Assembly: GCF_907177275.1 (NCBI RefSeq)
Contig: NZ_CAJSLV010000125.1
Location: 1-64,000, forward strand
DNA: 64,000 nucleotides
Direction of reading: 5' to 3'
Source of the DNA: Actinacidiphila cocklensis
GTDB taxonomy: Bacteria > Actinomycetota > Actinomycetes > Streptomycetales > Streptomycetaceae
Shown: in pieces, positions 43,594 through 52,224 of the stretch
Layout of the letters: the number at the start of each line of letters is the position of its first letter
How positions within the stretch are numbered: position 1 is the stretch's first letter
The notes under the pieces: model-generated
What the model was told of the DNA's origin: nothing
Database searches by the model: none
What the model saw: the letters and a program-made list of their open reading frames with translations, nothing else
Translations under genes and position numbers: made by a program

Positions 43594-46500
43594 CCGCGGT
43601 CCGCTGACCGCCGCCCAGCGGCGGCTGTGGTTCCTCAACCGGCTCGACCCGCAGGACGCCGCGTACAACATCTCCGCCTCCGTCCTGCTGCGCGGCGACC
43701 TCGACACCGACCGGCTGGTCCGCGCCTTCGACACCGTCATCGCCCGGCACGAGAGCCTGCGCACCCGGTTCGCGGAGTACGACGGCGAACCGGTGCAGGA
43801 GGTGCTCGCGCCGCGGGCCACACCGGTGCACCGCGCGGACGTGGCGGACCTGGACGAGGCGCGGCGGGCCGTCGAGGAGCTGATCGTCCGGCCGTTCGAC
43901 CTGGCCGCGGGGCATCTGATCCGTATCGGCCTGCTGCGGCTGAGTGCGACCGAGCACGTCCTGTGCGCGGTCACCCACCACACCGTCGGCGACGGCTGGT
44001 CGCTGAACCTCCTCTACCGGCAGGCCGCGGACGCCTACCGCGGCATCGACCCCGCCCCGCCGGGCATGCGCTACCTGGACCACGCCCGCGCCCGCCAGGG
44101 CGACGACGAGGCGTCGCTGGCGTACTGGCGGGCGGCCCTGGACCAGCCGCCCACGCTGGAGCTGCCGCTCGACCGGCCCCGCCCGGCGCGGCGCACCTCG
44201 GCGGGGGTGTGCGCCGAGCGGGCCTTCGACGACGACACCTGGACGCGGGTGCAGCAGGTCGCGCGGGAGCTGCGCTGCACTCCGTTCATGGTGCTGATGA
44301 CGGCCTACCAGCTGACGCTGTCCCAGCTCAGCGGGCAGGAGGACCTCTGCGTCGCCACCGCGGTGGCAGGCCGGGACGACGTGGCGGCCGAGTCGGTCTT
44401 CGGCTACTTCGTCAGGATGCTGGTCCTGCGCGCCGACCTGTCGGGCGACGTCACCGTACGCGACCTGGTGCGCCGCACCCGTACGGCCTGCCTGGGCGCC
44501 TTCGCGCACCAGGAGGTGCCCTTCGAGCAGCTCGTCGCCGACCTGGGGCTGGCCCGCGACCCGAGCCACAACCCCTTCTTCCAGGCGACCATGACGCTGC
44601 ACTCCACCATGGACGTCTCGGCGACCGGCTTCGACGGGGCCGACGGCTTCGAGGGCGTCACGGCCGAGGGCTTCGGCGACGGGTCGCGGCGCACCCTGAC
44701 CGACGTGGCGATGGACGTGTTCATCAGCCCGACCGCGATCAACGCGCGGTCCGGGCAGGCCAGGATGGAGATCCTGCTCACCGCGGGAGCCGACGTCTTC
44801 GACCCGGCCACCGCCGAGGCGATGGCCGACCGCTTCACCGCCGTGCTGCGCGCCGTCCTCGCCGACCTGGACGCCCCCGTACGGCAGATGCCGCTGGTCG
44901 ACAAGGCCGCCGAGGCCGAACTGCTCGCGATCGGTACCGGCCCCGCCCTTCCCGGCGGCTCGACGCCGGCCGCCGCCGTCGAGCGGGCGGTCGCCGCCGC
45001 GCCCGACGCGGTCGCGCTGCTCAGCGGCACCGAGCAGGTCAGCTACCGGCAGCTGTGGGAGCGGGCCGGCGAACTCGCCGACGCGCTGCGTGCCGCGGGC
45101 GTCGAGCCCGGGCACCTGGTGGGGGTCGGTGTGCCGCGCGGCCCCGACCAGATCGCCGCCCTGCTCGCGGCCTGGCGCAGCGGCGCCGGATACGTACCGC
45201 TCGACACCGCACTGCCCGGGCACCGCCGGGACGTGATGGTCGAGCAGTCCGGGGTCGCCGCGGTCGTCACCGCCGACGGGATCAGGTCCGGCGCGCAGGC
45301 ACCCGTGCGGGCGCCCGGCGCCGCGTACGTCCTGTTCACCTCGGGCTCGACGGGCACCCCGAAGCCGGTCCTGGTCGGGCAGGCCGCGCTGCGGGACCGC
45401 GTGGCGTGGATGACCGGGGCCTACGAACTGACGCCCGCCGACCGGGTGGTGCAGTTCGCGGAGCTGGGCTTCGACACCCACGCCGAGGAGGTCTGGCCCA
45501 CCCTGGCGGCCGGCGGCACCCTGGTGCTGCTGCCCGGCGGGACGCGGTCGCTGCCGGACGTGCTGGCCGCCGACCCGGCGATCACCGTGCTCGACCTGCC
45601 CACCGCGTACTGGCAGGCGCTGCTCGACCTCGGTCCCGACTGGCCGGCCGCGCTGCGGCTGGTGATCCTCGGCGGCGAGCAGGTCGACGCGGCCGCGGTC
45701 GCCCGCTGGCGGGACCGCCACGGCGACCGGATCAGGCTGGCCAACACCTACGGGCCGACCGAGGCGACGGTCATCGCCACCGCGGTCGACCTGACGGGCG
45801 GGCAGGACGGCCGCAGGCCGCCCATCGGCCGCCCGATCGGCGGGGTCCGCGCGTACCTGCTCGACCCGGCGGGCCGGCTGGTGCCGCGCGGCGCGGTCGG
45901 CGAACTGTGCCTGGCCGGCGCCGGGCTGGCCGACGGCTACCTGGGCAGGCCCGACCTGACCGCCGAGCGGTTCCGCCCCGACCCGTTCGGCGGCGGCCGG
46001 ATGTACCGCACCGGCGACCGGGCGCGCTGGCGCCGGGACGAACCGGTGCTGGAGTTCCTCGGCCGGCTCGACCGGCAGCTCAAGGTCCGCGGCGTACGGA
46101 TCGAGCCCGGCGAGGTCGAGGCCGTCCTGACCGCGCACCCGGGGGTGGGCCAGGCCGTGGTCACCGCCGTCGCGCAGACCCTGGTCGGCTACGTCACCGG
46201 CACCGCCACCGCGGAGGACGTACGCGCCCACGCCGCGGAGCGGCTGCCCGCGCTGCTGGTGCCCGGCGTCGTCGTGGTGCTGCCCGCGCTGCCGCTGACC
46301 GCGAACGGCAAGGTCGACCTGGGTGCGCTTCCCGCGCCCGCCGCAGGCGACGACGTGCGGGCCGCCTTTCTGGCGCCGCGTACCGACGCCGAGCAGCTGG
46401 TCGCCGCGATCTTCGCCGAACTGCTCGGGATCGGGCAGGTGGGCGCCCTCGACGACTTCTTCGTGCTCGGCGGGCACTCGCTGCTCGCGGTACGGGCGAT

Positions 46501-46672
46501 CGGCCGGCTGCGCGCGGCCGTCGGGCTCGACCTGCCGGTCCGGCTGGTGTTCGAGCAGCCCACCGTGGAGGGCTTCGCGCTGGCCGTCGAAGCCGCCCTG
46601 CTCGCGGAGATCGAGACCCTGACCGACGACGAGGCGGCGGCGGAGCTGGCCGCGCGGACGGCGGCACGATGA
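43580..46672 (+). CDS. NRPS module C-A-PCP, basic amino acid predicted
   Basis: The 1030-residue single module has a condensation domain with HHTVGDG (H133-H134, D138) and an adenylation domain with A3 LFTSGSTGTPKP (about 585), A4 FDTHAEEVWP (D632), A5 NTYGPTEAT, A7 YRTGD and A10 NGKVD. The carrier domain follows with LGGHS (Ser967). Aligning by eye to GrsA gives the specificity code DTEDIGTVIK; acidic residues at positions 239 and 278 fit a basic side chain (a diamino acid such as Dap, Dab, Orn or Lys). No epimerase is present. Start ATG 43580 has GGGAG upstream, and the stop overlaps the next gene. Confidence 0.88.
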   Translation: MSEHDRGPLTAAQRRLWFLNRLDPQDAAYNISASVLLRGDLDTDRLVRAFDTVIARHESLRTRFAEYDGEPVQEVLAPRATPVHRADVADLDEARRAVEELIVRPFDLAAGHLIRIGLLRLSATEHVLCAVTHHTVGDGWSLNLLYRQAADAYRGIDPAPPGMRYLDHARARQGDDEASLAYWRAALDQPPTLELPLDRPRPARRTSAGVCAERAFDDDTWTRVQQVARELRCTPFMVLMTAYQLTLSQLSGQEDLCVATAVAGRDDVAAESVFGYFVRMLVLRADLSGDVTVRDLVRRTRTACLGAFAHQEVPFEQLVADLGLARDPSHNPFFQATMTLHSTMDVSATGFDGADGFEGVTAEGFGDGSRRTLTDVAMDVFISPTAINARSGQARMEILLTAGADVFDPATAEAMADRFTAVLRAVLADLDAPVRQMPLVDKAAEAELLAIGTGPALPGGSTPAAAVERAVAAAPDAVALLSGTEQVSYRQLWERAGELADALRAAGVEPGHLVGVGVPRGPDQIAALLAAWRSGAGYVPLDTALPGHRRDVMVEQSGVAAVVTADGIRSGAQAPVRAPGAAYVLFTSGSTGTPKPVLVGQAALRDRVAWMTGAYELTPADRVVQFAELGFDTHAEEVWPTLAAGGTLVLLPGGTRSLPDVLAADPAITVLDLPTAYWQALLDLGPDWPAALRLVILGGEQVDAAAVARWRDRHGDRIRLANTYGPTEATVIATAVDLTGGQDGRRPPIGRPIGGVRAYLLDPAGRLVPRGAVGELCLAGAGLADGYLGRPDLTAERFRPDPFGGGRMYRTGDRARWRRDEPVLEFLGRLDRQLKVRGVRIEPGEVEAVLTAHPGVGQAVVTAVAQTLVGYVTGTATAEDVRAHAAERLPALLVPGVVVVLPALPLTANGKVDLGALPAPAAGDDVRAAFLAPRTDAEQLVAAIFAELLGIGQVGALDDFFVLGGHSLLAVRAIGRLRAAVGLDLPVRLVFEQPTVEGFALAVEAALLAEIETLTDDEAAAELAARTAAR

Positions 46673-49600
46673 CCACCACCTCGGGAGAGCTCTCCGCCGC
46701 CAAGAAGTCCCTGCTGGCCGCCCGGCTGCGGCAGGCCGCCGCTCCCGCCGCCGCCCCCGCCGACGTCATCCCGGCCCGGCCGGCCGGCACCCCGGTGCCG
46801 CTGTCGCCGGCGCAGGAGCGGCTGTGGTTCATGGAGCAGTACGCGCCGGGCACCGCCGCGTACACCGTCCCCGTGGTGCTGCGGCTGCGCGGCGGCCTGG
46901 ACGCGGCCGGGCTGGCCGCCGCGCTCGACGCGGTCGCGGCCCGGCACGAGAGCCTGCGGATGCGCTTCGCGGCCACCGACGACGGCCGGCCCGAACTGCA
47001 CATCGACGAGGCGGTGCGGATCCCGCTGGAAACGGCGGACGCGGCCGGCGCGGACCCGGCGGCCCGCGAGGCCTGGGTGCGCGCGGCGGTCACCGCCCGC
47101 CTGGCCGAGCCGTTCGACCTGGCCCGCGGCCCGCTGCTGCGCGCGGCCCTCTACACCCTGGAACCAGGCGACCAGGTACTGGCCCTGACGGTGCACCACA
47201 TCGTCTGCGACGGCTGGTCGGCGGAACTGCTCGTCGGCGAACTGCTCGCCCTGCTCGCCGCGGACGGCCCGCAGGCCCCGCCGCTGCGCAGGCAGTACGG
47301 CGACTACGCGCTCTGGCAGCGCGAAAGCCAGGGGCGGCGGCTCGCCGACGGCGCCCAGGAGCGCGACGTCGCCTACTGGCGGGACCGGCTCGCCGGGCTG
47401 CCCCCGCTGGACCTGCCCACCGACCTGCCCCGGCCGGCGCGGCCCAGCTTCCGCGGCGCCCCGGTCGGCGTCCACCTGGACGAGGCGTCGACCGCGGCCC
47501 TGCGGCAGTCGGCCCTCGACCGGGGCGCGACCCTCTACATGGCGGTGCTCGCCGCCTACGCGGCGGTGCTGTCCCGCTACGCCCGGCAGGACGACTTCGC
47601 CGTCGGCTCACCGCAGGCAGGCCGTACGCACCCGGAGCTGGAACCGCTGATCGGCATGTTCGTCAGCATGCTGATCACCCGGGTGGACACCGCCGGCGAC
47701 CCGACCTTCGCCGAACTGGTCGCCCGCGTCCGCGACACGGTCCTGGACGGTTACGCCCACCAGGAGCTGCCGTTCGAGCAGCTGGTCACCGAACTGGACG
47801 TGGACCGCGACACCTCACGGTCGGCGGTCTTCCAGGCCGCCCTGTCGATGCGCACCGCGGCAGCCGCAGGGCGCCCGCCCGCCGCCGGGATCGAGGTCGA
47901 GCCCTTCGTCGTCGAGGTGGTGGCGACCCGCTTCGACCTCGAACTCGACCTGATGGCCGGGGACACGCTGTCCGGCGCCCTCATCTACAACCGCGACCTC
48001 TTCGACGGCGACACCGTCCAGCGCATCGCCGGGACCTTCGCGCGCTTCGCCGGCGAGGCCGCCCGCGACCCGGACCGGCCGCTGAGCGCGCTCTTCGCGT
48101 CCGCCGCCGGCGCCGCGCCCGCCGCCTGGAACGACACCGCCGCCGACTTCCCCGAGGACGCCACCCTGCACGGCCTGGTGCTGGCCAGGGCCGCCGCCAC
48201 CCCCGACGCGCCCGCGGTCTGCTTCGAGGGCAGCACCCTGACGTACGGCGAACTGGCCGAGCGCGCCCACCGGGTCGCAGGCCGGCTGCGCCGCGAGGGC
48301 GCGCGACCCGGCCGGATCGTCGCCGTGTGCGCGCACCGCGGCCCCGACCTCGTCGCCGCCCTGCTCGGCGTGCTCGTCTCGGGCGCGGCGTACCTGCCGC
48401 TCGACCCCGACCACCCCGCGGACCGGCTCGCCTTCATGCTCGCCGACGCGGAACCCGTCGCCGTACTGACCTCGGGAACGGCCTGCGACGCCCTGCCGCC
48501 GGCCGCGTGCCCGGTGCTCGCCCTCGACGACCCCGCGCTCCTGGCCGAGGCAGCCGACGAGCCCGGGGGTGGCGCGGCAGGACCCGGCGACCCCGCGTAC
48601 GTCATCTACACCTCGGGATCGACCGGGCAGCCCAAGGGAGCCGTCAACGGCCACCGCGGTGTCGTCAACCGGCTGCACTGGATGCAACGCCGCTTCGGCC
48701 TGACCGCGGCCGACACCGTCCTGCAGAAGACCCCCGCCGGATTCGACGTGTCCGTCTGGGAGTTCTTCTGGCCGCTGCTGGCCGGGGCCAGGCTGGTGCT
48801 GGCCCGCCCCGACGGGCACAAGGACGCCGGATACCTGCGCGACCTGATCGCCGCCGAGGGCGTCACCACCGCGCACTTCGTCCCGTCCATGCTCGCCGTC
48901 TTCCTCGCCGAGGACGGCGGCGAGCGCTGCGGCACCCTGCGGCGGGTGATCTGCAGCGGCGAGGAACTCCCCGTCGACCTGGCGCTGCGCACCCTGGCCG
49001 CGCTGCCCGGCGCGGAACTGCACAACCTGTACGGCCCGACCGAGGCCGCCATCGACGTGACCGCCCACCGCTGCACCGCCCGGGAACTGGCCGGCCGCGC
49101 CCGGGTGCCCATCGGCGCCCCCATCGACAACATGCGCGCCGACGTGCTCGACGAGCAGGGCCGGCCGCTCCCGGTGGGCGTGCCCGGCGAGCTGTACCTG
49201 GCCGGGGTCGGGCTCGCCCACGGGTATCTGCGCAGGCCCGAGCTGACGGCGGAGAAGTTCGCCGCCGGACCCGACGGGCAGCGCCGCTACCGCACCGGCG
49301 ACCTGGCCAGATGGCGCCCCGACGGGACGCTGGAATTCCTCGGGCGCATCGACAGCCAGGTCAAACTGCGCGGCCTGCGCATCGAACTCGGCGAGATCGA
49401 GGCCGCGCTGCGCGAGCAGCCGGGAGTACGCGACGCGGCCGTCGCCGTACGCGAGGACACCCCGGGCGACCGGCGGCTGGCGGCGTACCTGGTGGCCGGA
49501 ACCACGCCCGATGCCACGCCCGATGCCATGCCGGATGCCACGCCCGACGCCACCGCGCTGCGCACCGCCCTGCGGCGGCGGCTCCCCGACTACATGGTGC

Positions 49601-52224
49601 CCGCCACCTTCGACGAGCTGCCGGAACTGCCGCTGAGCACCAACGGCAAGCTGGACCGCCGCCGGCTGCCCGCCCCCGTGCGGGTCCGCGCCGTCGCGGC
49701 CGCCTACGCGGAACCCGTCACGGACACCGAGATCCTCCTCGCCGACCTGTGGACCGGCCTGCTCGGGGTGCCGCGGGTCGGCCTCGACGACGACTTCTTC
49801 GACCTCGGCGGCCACTCCCTGCTCGCCGTCCAGGTCGTCGCGGCGCTGCGCCGGGCGGTCGGCGCGGGCGTCACCGTGATGGACGTCTTCGCGCACCGCA
49901 CCGTCCGCGAACTCGCCGGACTCGTCGACGTACCCCTCGACCAGCGCGGCCCCCGCGACCTGGTGCACGAGCTGACCCGCCCCCTGCCGGCGGCGCAGCG
50001 GGTGCGCACCCTGGTGTGCGCGCCCTACGGCGGCGGCAGCGCCGTGGTCTACCAGCCGCTCGCCGACGCCATGCCCGCCGGGCACCGGCTGTTCTCCATC
50101 GCCATCCCCGGCCACGACGTCGGCCTGGACGAGGCGGCACTTCCCCTGGAGGAGCTCGCCGAACGCTGCTGCACGGAGATCCTGGCGAAGGCCGAGGGGC
50201 CGCTCGCGCTCTACGGCCACTGCGGTGTGGGCTCCGCGCTCATCATCGAGATCGCCCGCCGCCTGGAGCGCAGCGGCCGGGAGGTCGACGCCGTCTACAT
50301 CGGCGCGATCTTCCCCTTCGCCCGCCCCCGCAACCGCGTCTGGTCGGCGCTGTCCAGGGCGGCCAGGATGGAGCCGCTGCGCTCCGACACGCTGTACACC
50401 AACTGGCTCACCGGCCTCGGCGTCGACATGAACGACCTGGAACCAGACCAGGCCCGCCACCTCATCCGCACGATGCGCCAGGACTCCGACAACGCGGAGG
50501 CGTACTACACCGAGCTGATGCACTCCGGCACGCAGCGGCTGCGCGCACCGATCATCAGCGTGGTGGGCGACCGGGACCCGGCGACCGAATTCCACGCCGA
50601 GCGCTTCACCGAATGGCACTTCCTCACCGACCGCACCGCCCTGGTGGTGCTCGACGAGGCCGGGCACTTCTACCTCAAGTGGCGGGCCGGCGAGCTCGCC
50701 GAGATCGTCACCGGCGTCGACCCCGCGGTGACGGCCGAGCGGACGCAGCCGCTGGCCAGGCCCGCGCGCGGCGAAAGGGCCACCTGGTGGCTGCACGGCA
50801 CGTCCCGCTCGGCCCGCCCGGTCGCGCCCACCGGGCCGCAGCCCAGCATGGGCCGCTTCCTGGTCGTCGCCTTCGCCCAGCTCATCTCGCTGCTCGGCTC
50901 GACCCTCACCGACGTGGCCCTGCCGCTGTGGGTGCTGGAGCGGACCGGGTCCGTGCTGAACTTCGCACTGCTGGCGGTGACCGGGCTCGTGCCCAGCCTG
51001 CTGGCGATGCCGATCGCCGGGGCCATCGTCGACCGGCACAGCAGACGGCGCGTCATGCTCTGCGGCGACATCGGCGCCGGCGGCACCCAGCTGCTGCTCG
51101 GCATCCTGCTGTGGACCGGCTCCCTGCAGACCTGGCACATCTACCCGCTGCTCGCGATGCTCTCGGTGGCGCTGACCTTCCAGCGGCTCGCCTACAGCTC
51201 GGCCATCCCGCAACTGGTCCCCAAGCAGTACCTGGGGCACGCCAACGGTGTCGTCCAGATGGTCGGCGGCGGCGCCACCGCCCTGATGCCGCTGCTGTCG
51301 GTGGCGCTGCTCGCGGTGATCGGGCTGGGCGGCATCCTCGTCGTCGACGTCGCCAGCTACGCCGTCGCCGTCGCCATCGTGCTGCTCGTCCGCTTCCCGC
51401 GGACGCTGGCCTGGCGCCGCAAGGAGTCGCTGGGCACCGAGATACGCGAAGGCGTCCGCTTCTCCTGGGGGCACCGGGGCTTCCGGTCCATGCTGCTCTA
51501 CTTCATGGTCCTCAACGTCTTCCTGTCGCCGCTGTTCCTGATGATCACACCGCTGGTCCTGGCGTTCGCCGACCTGCACCAGGTCGCCGAGGTCTCGGTC
51601 GCCGGCGGGGTCGGGGCGCTCCTCGGCGGCCTGGCGATGACCATGTGGGGCGGGCCGCGGCACCGGCGGCTCCACACGGTGCTGTGCTGCTCGCTGCTGC
51701 TGGCCGCCTTCTGCGTCGTGGTGGGCCTGCGGCCCACGGTGTGGGTGATCGCGGCCGGCTCGTTCGGCATGTCGCTGGCGCTGGTCCTGCTCAACGGCGT
51801 CTACACGACGATCGTGCAGGTCAAGGTCCCGCAGCGGTTCCACGGCCGGGTCTTCGCCGTCAACACCGTGATCGCCTGGTCCACCCTGCCGATCGGCTGG
51901 GCGGTGCTGGGGCCGATCGGCTCGCACATGCTCCAGCCGCTGATGGAGCCCGGCGGGGCGCTGTCCGGCTCCTTCGGCCGGGTCCTCGGCGTCGGCCCCG
52001 GCCGCGGCATCGCCCTGCTCTACCTGCTGCTCGCGATCGCCATCGCGGCCGTGGCACTGACGGCGATGCGGCTCCCGCGGACGGCACGCTTCGACGACGA
52101 GGTCCCCGACGCCCGGCCCGACGACGAGGTGGGCGCGGAGGCCGTACGGGAGCGGGTGGCGGCGGGCGGGGCACACGAGGGCGCGGCCGAACGGGCCGTG
52201 CCCGCCGAGCAGGGGGTGCGATGA
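46669..52224 (+). CDS. NRPS module C-A(Ser)-PCP-TE fused to an MFS exporter
   Basis: One uninterrupted 1851-residue frame holds, in order, a condensation domain (HHIVCDG, H176-H177), an adenylation domain (about 500-960; A3 YTSGSTGQPKG near 647) and a carrier domain (LGGHS, Ser1050). A thioesterase (about 1110-1370) follows, whose nucleophile motif is GHCGVG (Cys1185 instead of Ser), with later Asp (VVGDRDP) and His (DEAGHF). Last comes a 12-helix MFS_3-type transporter from about residue 1394. The code DVWHISLIDK predicts L-serine (DVWHLSLIDK is the reference). The MFS start has no SD, so the fusion is real at DNA level. It should add the last residue, release and export the product at the membrane. 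Confidence 0.88.
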   Translation: MTTTSGELSAAKKSLLAARLRQAAAPAAAPADVIPARPAGTPVPLSPAQERLWFMEQYAPGTAAYTVPVVLRLRGGLDAAGLAAALDAVAARHESLRMRFAATDDGRPELHIDEAVRIPLETADAAGADPAAREAWVRAAVTARLAEPFDLARGPLLRAALYTLEPGDQVLALTVHHIVCDGWSAELLVGELLALLAADGPQAPPLRRQYGDYALWQRESQGRRLADGAQERDVAYWRDRLAGLPPLDLPTDLPRPARPSFRGAPVGVHLDEASTAALRQSALDRGATLYMAVLAAYAAVLSRYARQDDFAVGSPQAGRTHPELEPLIGMFVSMLITRVDTAGDPTFAELVARVRDTVLDGYAHQELPFEQLVTELDVDRDTSRSAVFQAALSMRTAAAAGRPPAAGIEVEPFVVEVVATRFDLELDLMAGDTLSGALIYNRDLFDGDTVQRIAGTFARFAGEAARDPDRPLSALFASAAGAAPAAWNDTAADFPEDATLHGLVLARAAATPDAPAVCFEGSTLTYGELAERAHRVAGRLRREGARPGRIVAVCAHRGPDLVAALLGVLVSGAAYLPLDPDHPADRLAFMLADAEPVAVLTSGTACDALPPAACPVLALDDPALLAEAADEPGGGAAGPGDPAYVIYTSGSTGQPKGAVNGHRGVVNRLHWMQRRFGLTAADTVLQKTPAGFDVSVWEFFWPLLAGARLVLARPDGHKDAGYLRDLIAAEGVTTAHFVPSMLAVFLAEDGGERCGTLRRVICSGEELPVDLALRTLAALPGAELHNLYGPTEAAIDVTAHRCTARELAGRARVPIGAPIDNMRADVLDEQGRPLPVGVPGELYLAGVGLAHGYLRRPELTAEKFAAGPDGQRRYRTGDLARWRPDGTLEFLGRIDSQVKLRGLRIELGEIEAALREQPGVRDAAVAVREDTPGDRRLAAYLVAGTTPDATPDAMPDATPDATALRTALRRRLPDYMVPATFDELPELPLSTNGKLDRRRLPAPVRVRAVAAAYAEPVTDTEILLADLWTGLLGVPRVGLDDDFFDLGGHSLLAVQVVAALRRAVGAGVTVMDVFAHRTVRELAGLVDVPLDQRGPRDLVHELTRPLPAAQRVRTLVCAPYGGGSAVVYQPLADAMPAGHRLFSIAIPGHDVGLDEAALPLEELAERCCTEILAKAEGPLALYGHCGVGSALIIEIARRLERSGREVDAVYIGAIFPFARPRNRVWSALSRAARMEPLRSDTLYTNWLTGLGVDMNDLEPDQARHLIRTMRQDSDNAEAYYTELMHSGTQRLRAPIISVVGDRDPATEFHAERFTEWHFLTDRTALVVLDEAGHFYLKWRAGELAEIVTGVDPAVTAERTQPLARPARGERATWWLHGTSRSARPVAPTGPQPSMGRFLVVAFAQLISLLGSTLTDVALPLWVLERTGSVLNFALLAVTGLVPSLLAMPIAGAIVDRHSRRRVMLCGDIGAGGTQLLLGILLWTGSLQTWHIYPLLAMLSVALTFQRLAYSSAIPQLVPKQYLGHANGVVQMVGGGATALMPLLSVALLAVIGLGGILVVDVASYAVAVAIVLLVRFPRTLAWRRKESLGTEIREGVRFSWGHRGFRSMLLYFMVLNVFLSPLFLMITPLVLAFADLHQVAEVSVAGGVGALLGGLAMTMWGGPRHRRLHTVLCCSLLLAAFCVVVGLRPTVWVIAAGSFGMSLALVLLNGVYTTIVQVKVPQRFHGRVFAVNTVIAWSTLPIGWAVLGPIGSHMLQPLMEPGGALSGSFGRVLGVGPGRGIALLYLLLAIAIAAVALTAMRLPRTARFDDEVPDARPDDEVGAEAVRERVAAGGAHEGAAERAVPAEQGVR

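Noticed and set aside
43376-46477. 1033-residue minus-strand ORF opposite the first NRPS gene
   Set aside because: Shadow of the NRPS reading frame; Gly/Arg/Gln-rich, no motifs.
43627-46668. Upstream extension of the Ser-NRPS/MFS frame
   Set aside because: The frame is open through the previous NRPS gene, but there it encodes Arg/Gly-rich shadow protein; the ATGA overlap at 46669 with motif-bearing sequence marks the true start.
50848-52224. MFS part of the Ser-NRPS as a separate gene starting at ATG 50848
   Set aside because: No SD precedes the ATG and the frame is continuous from the thioesterase without a stop.
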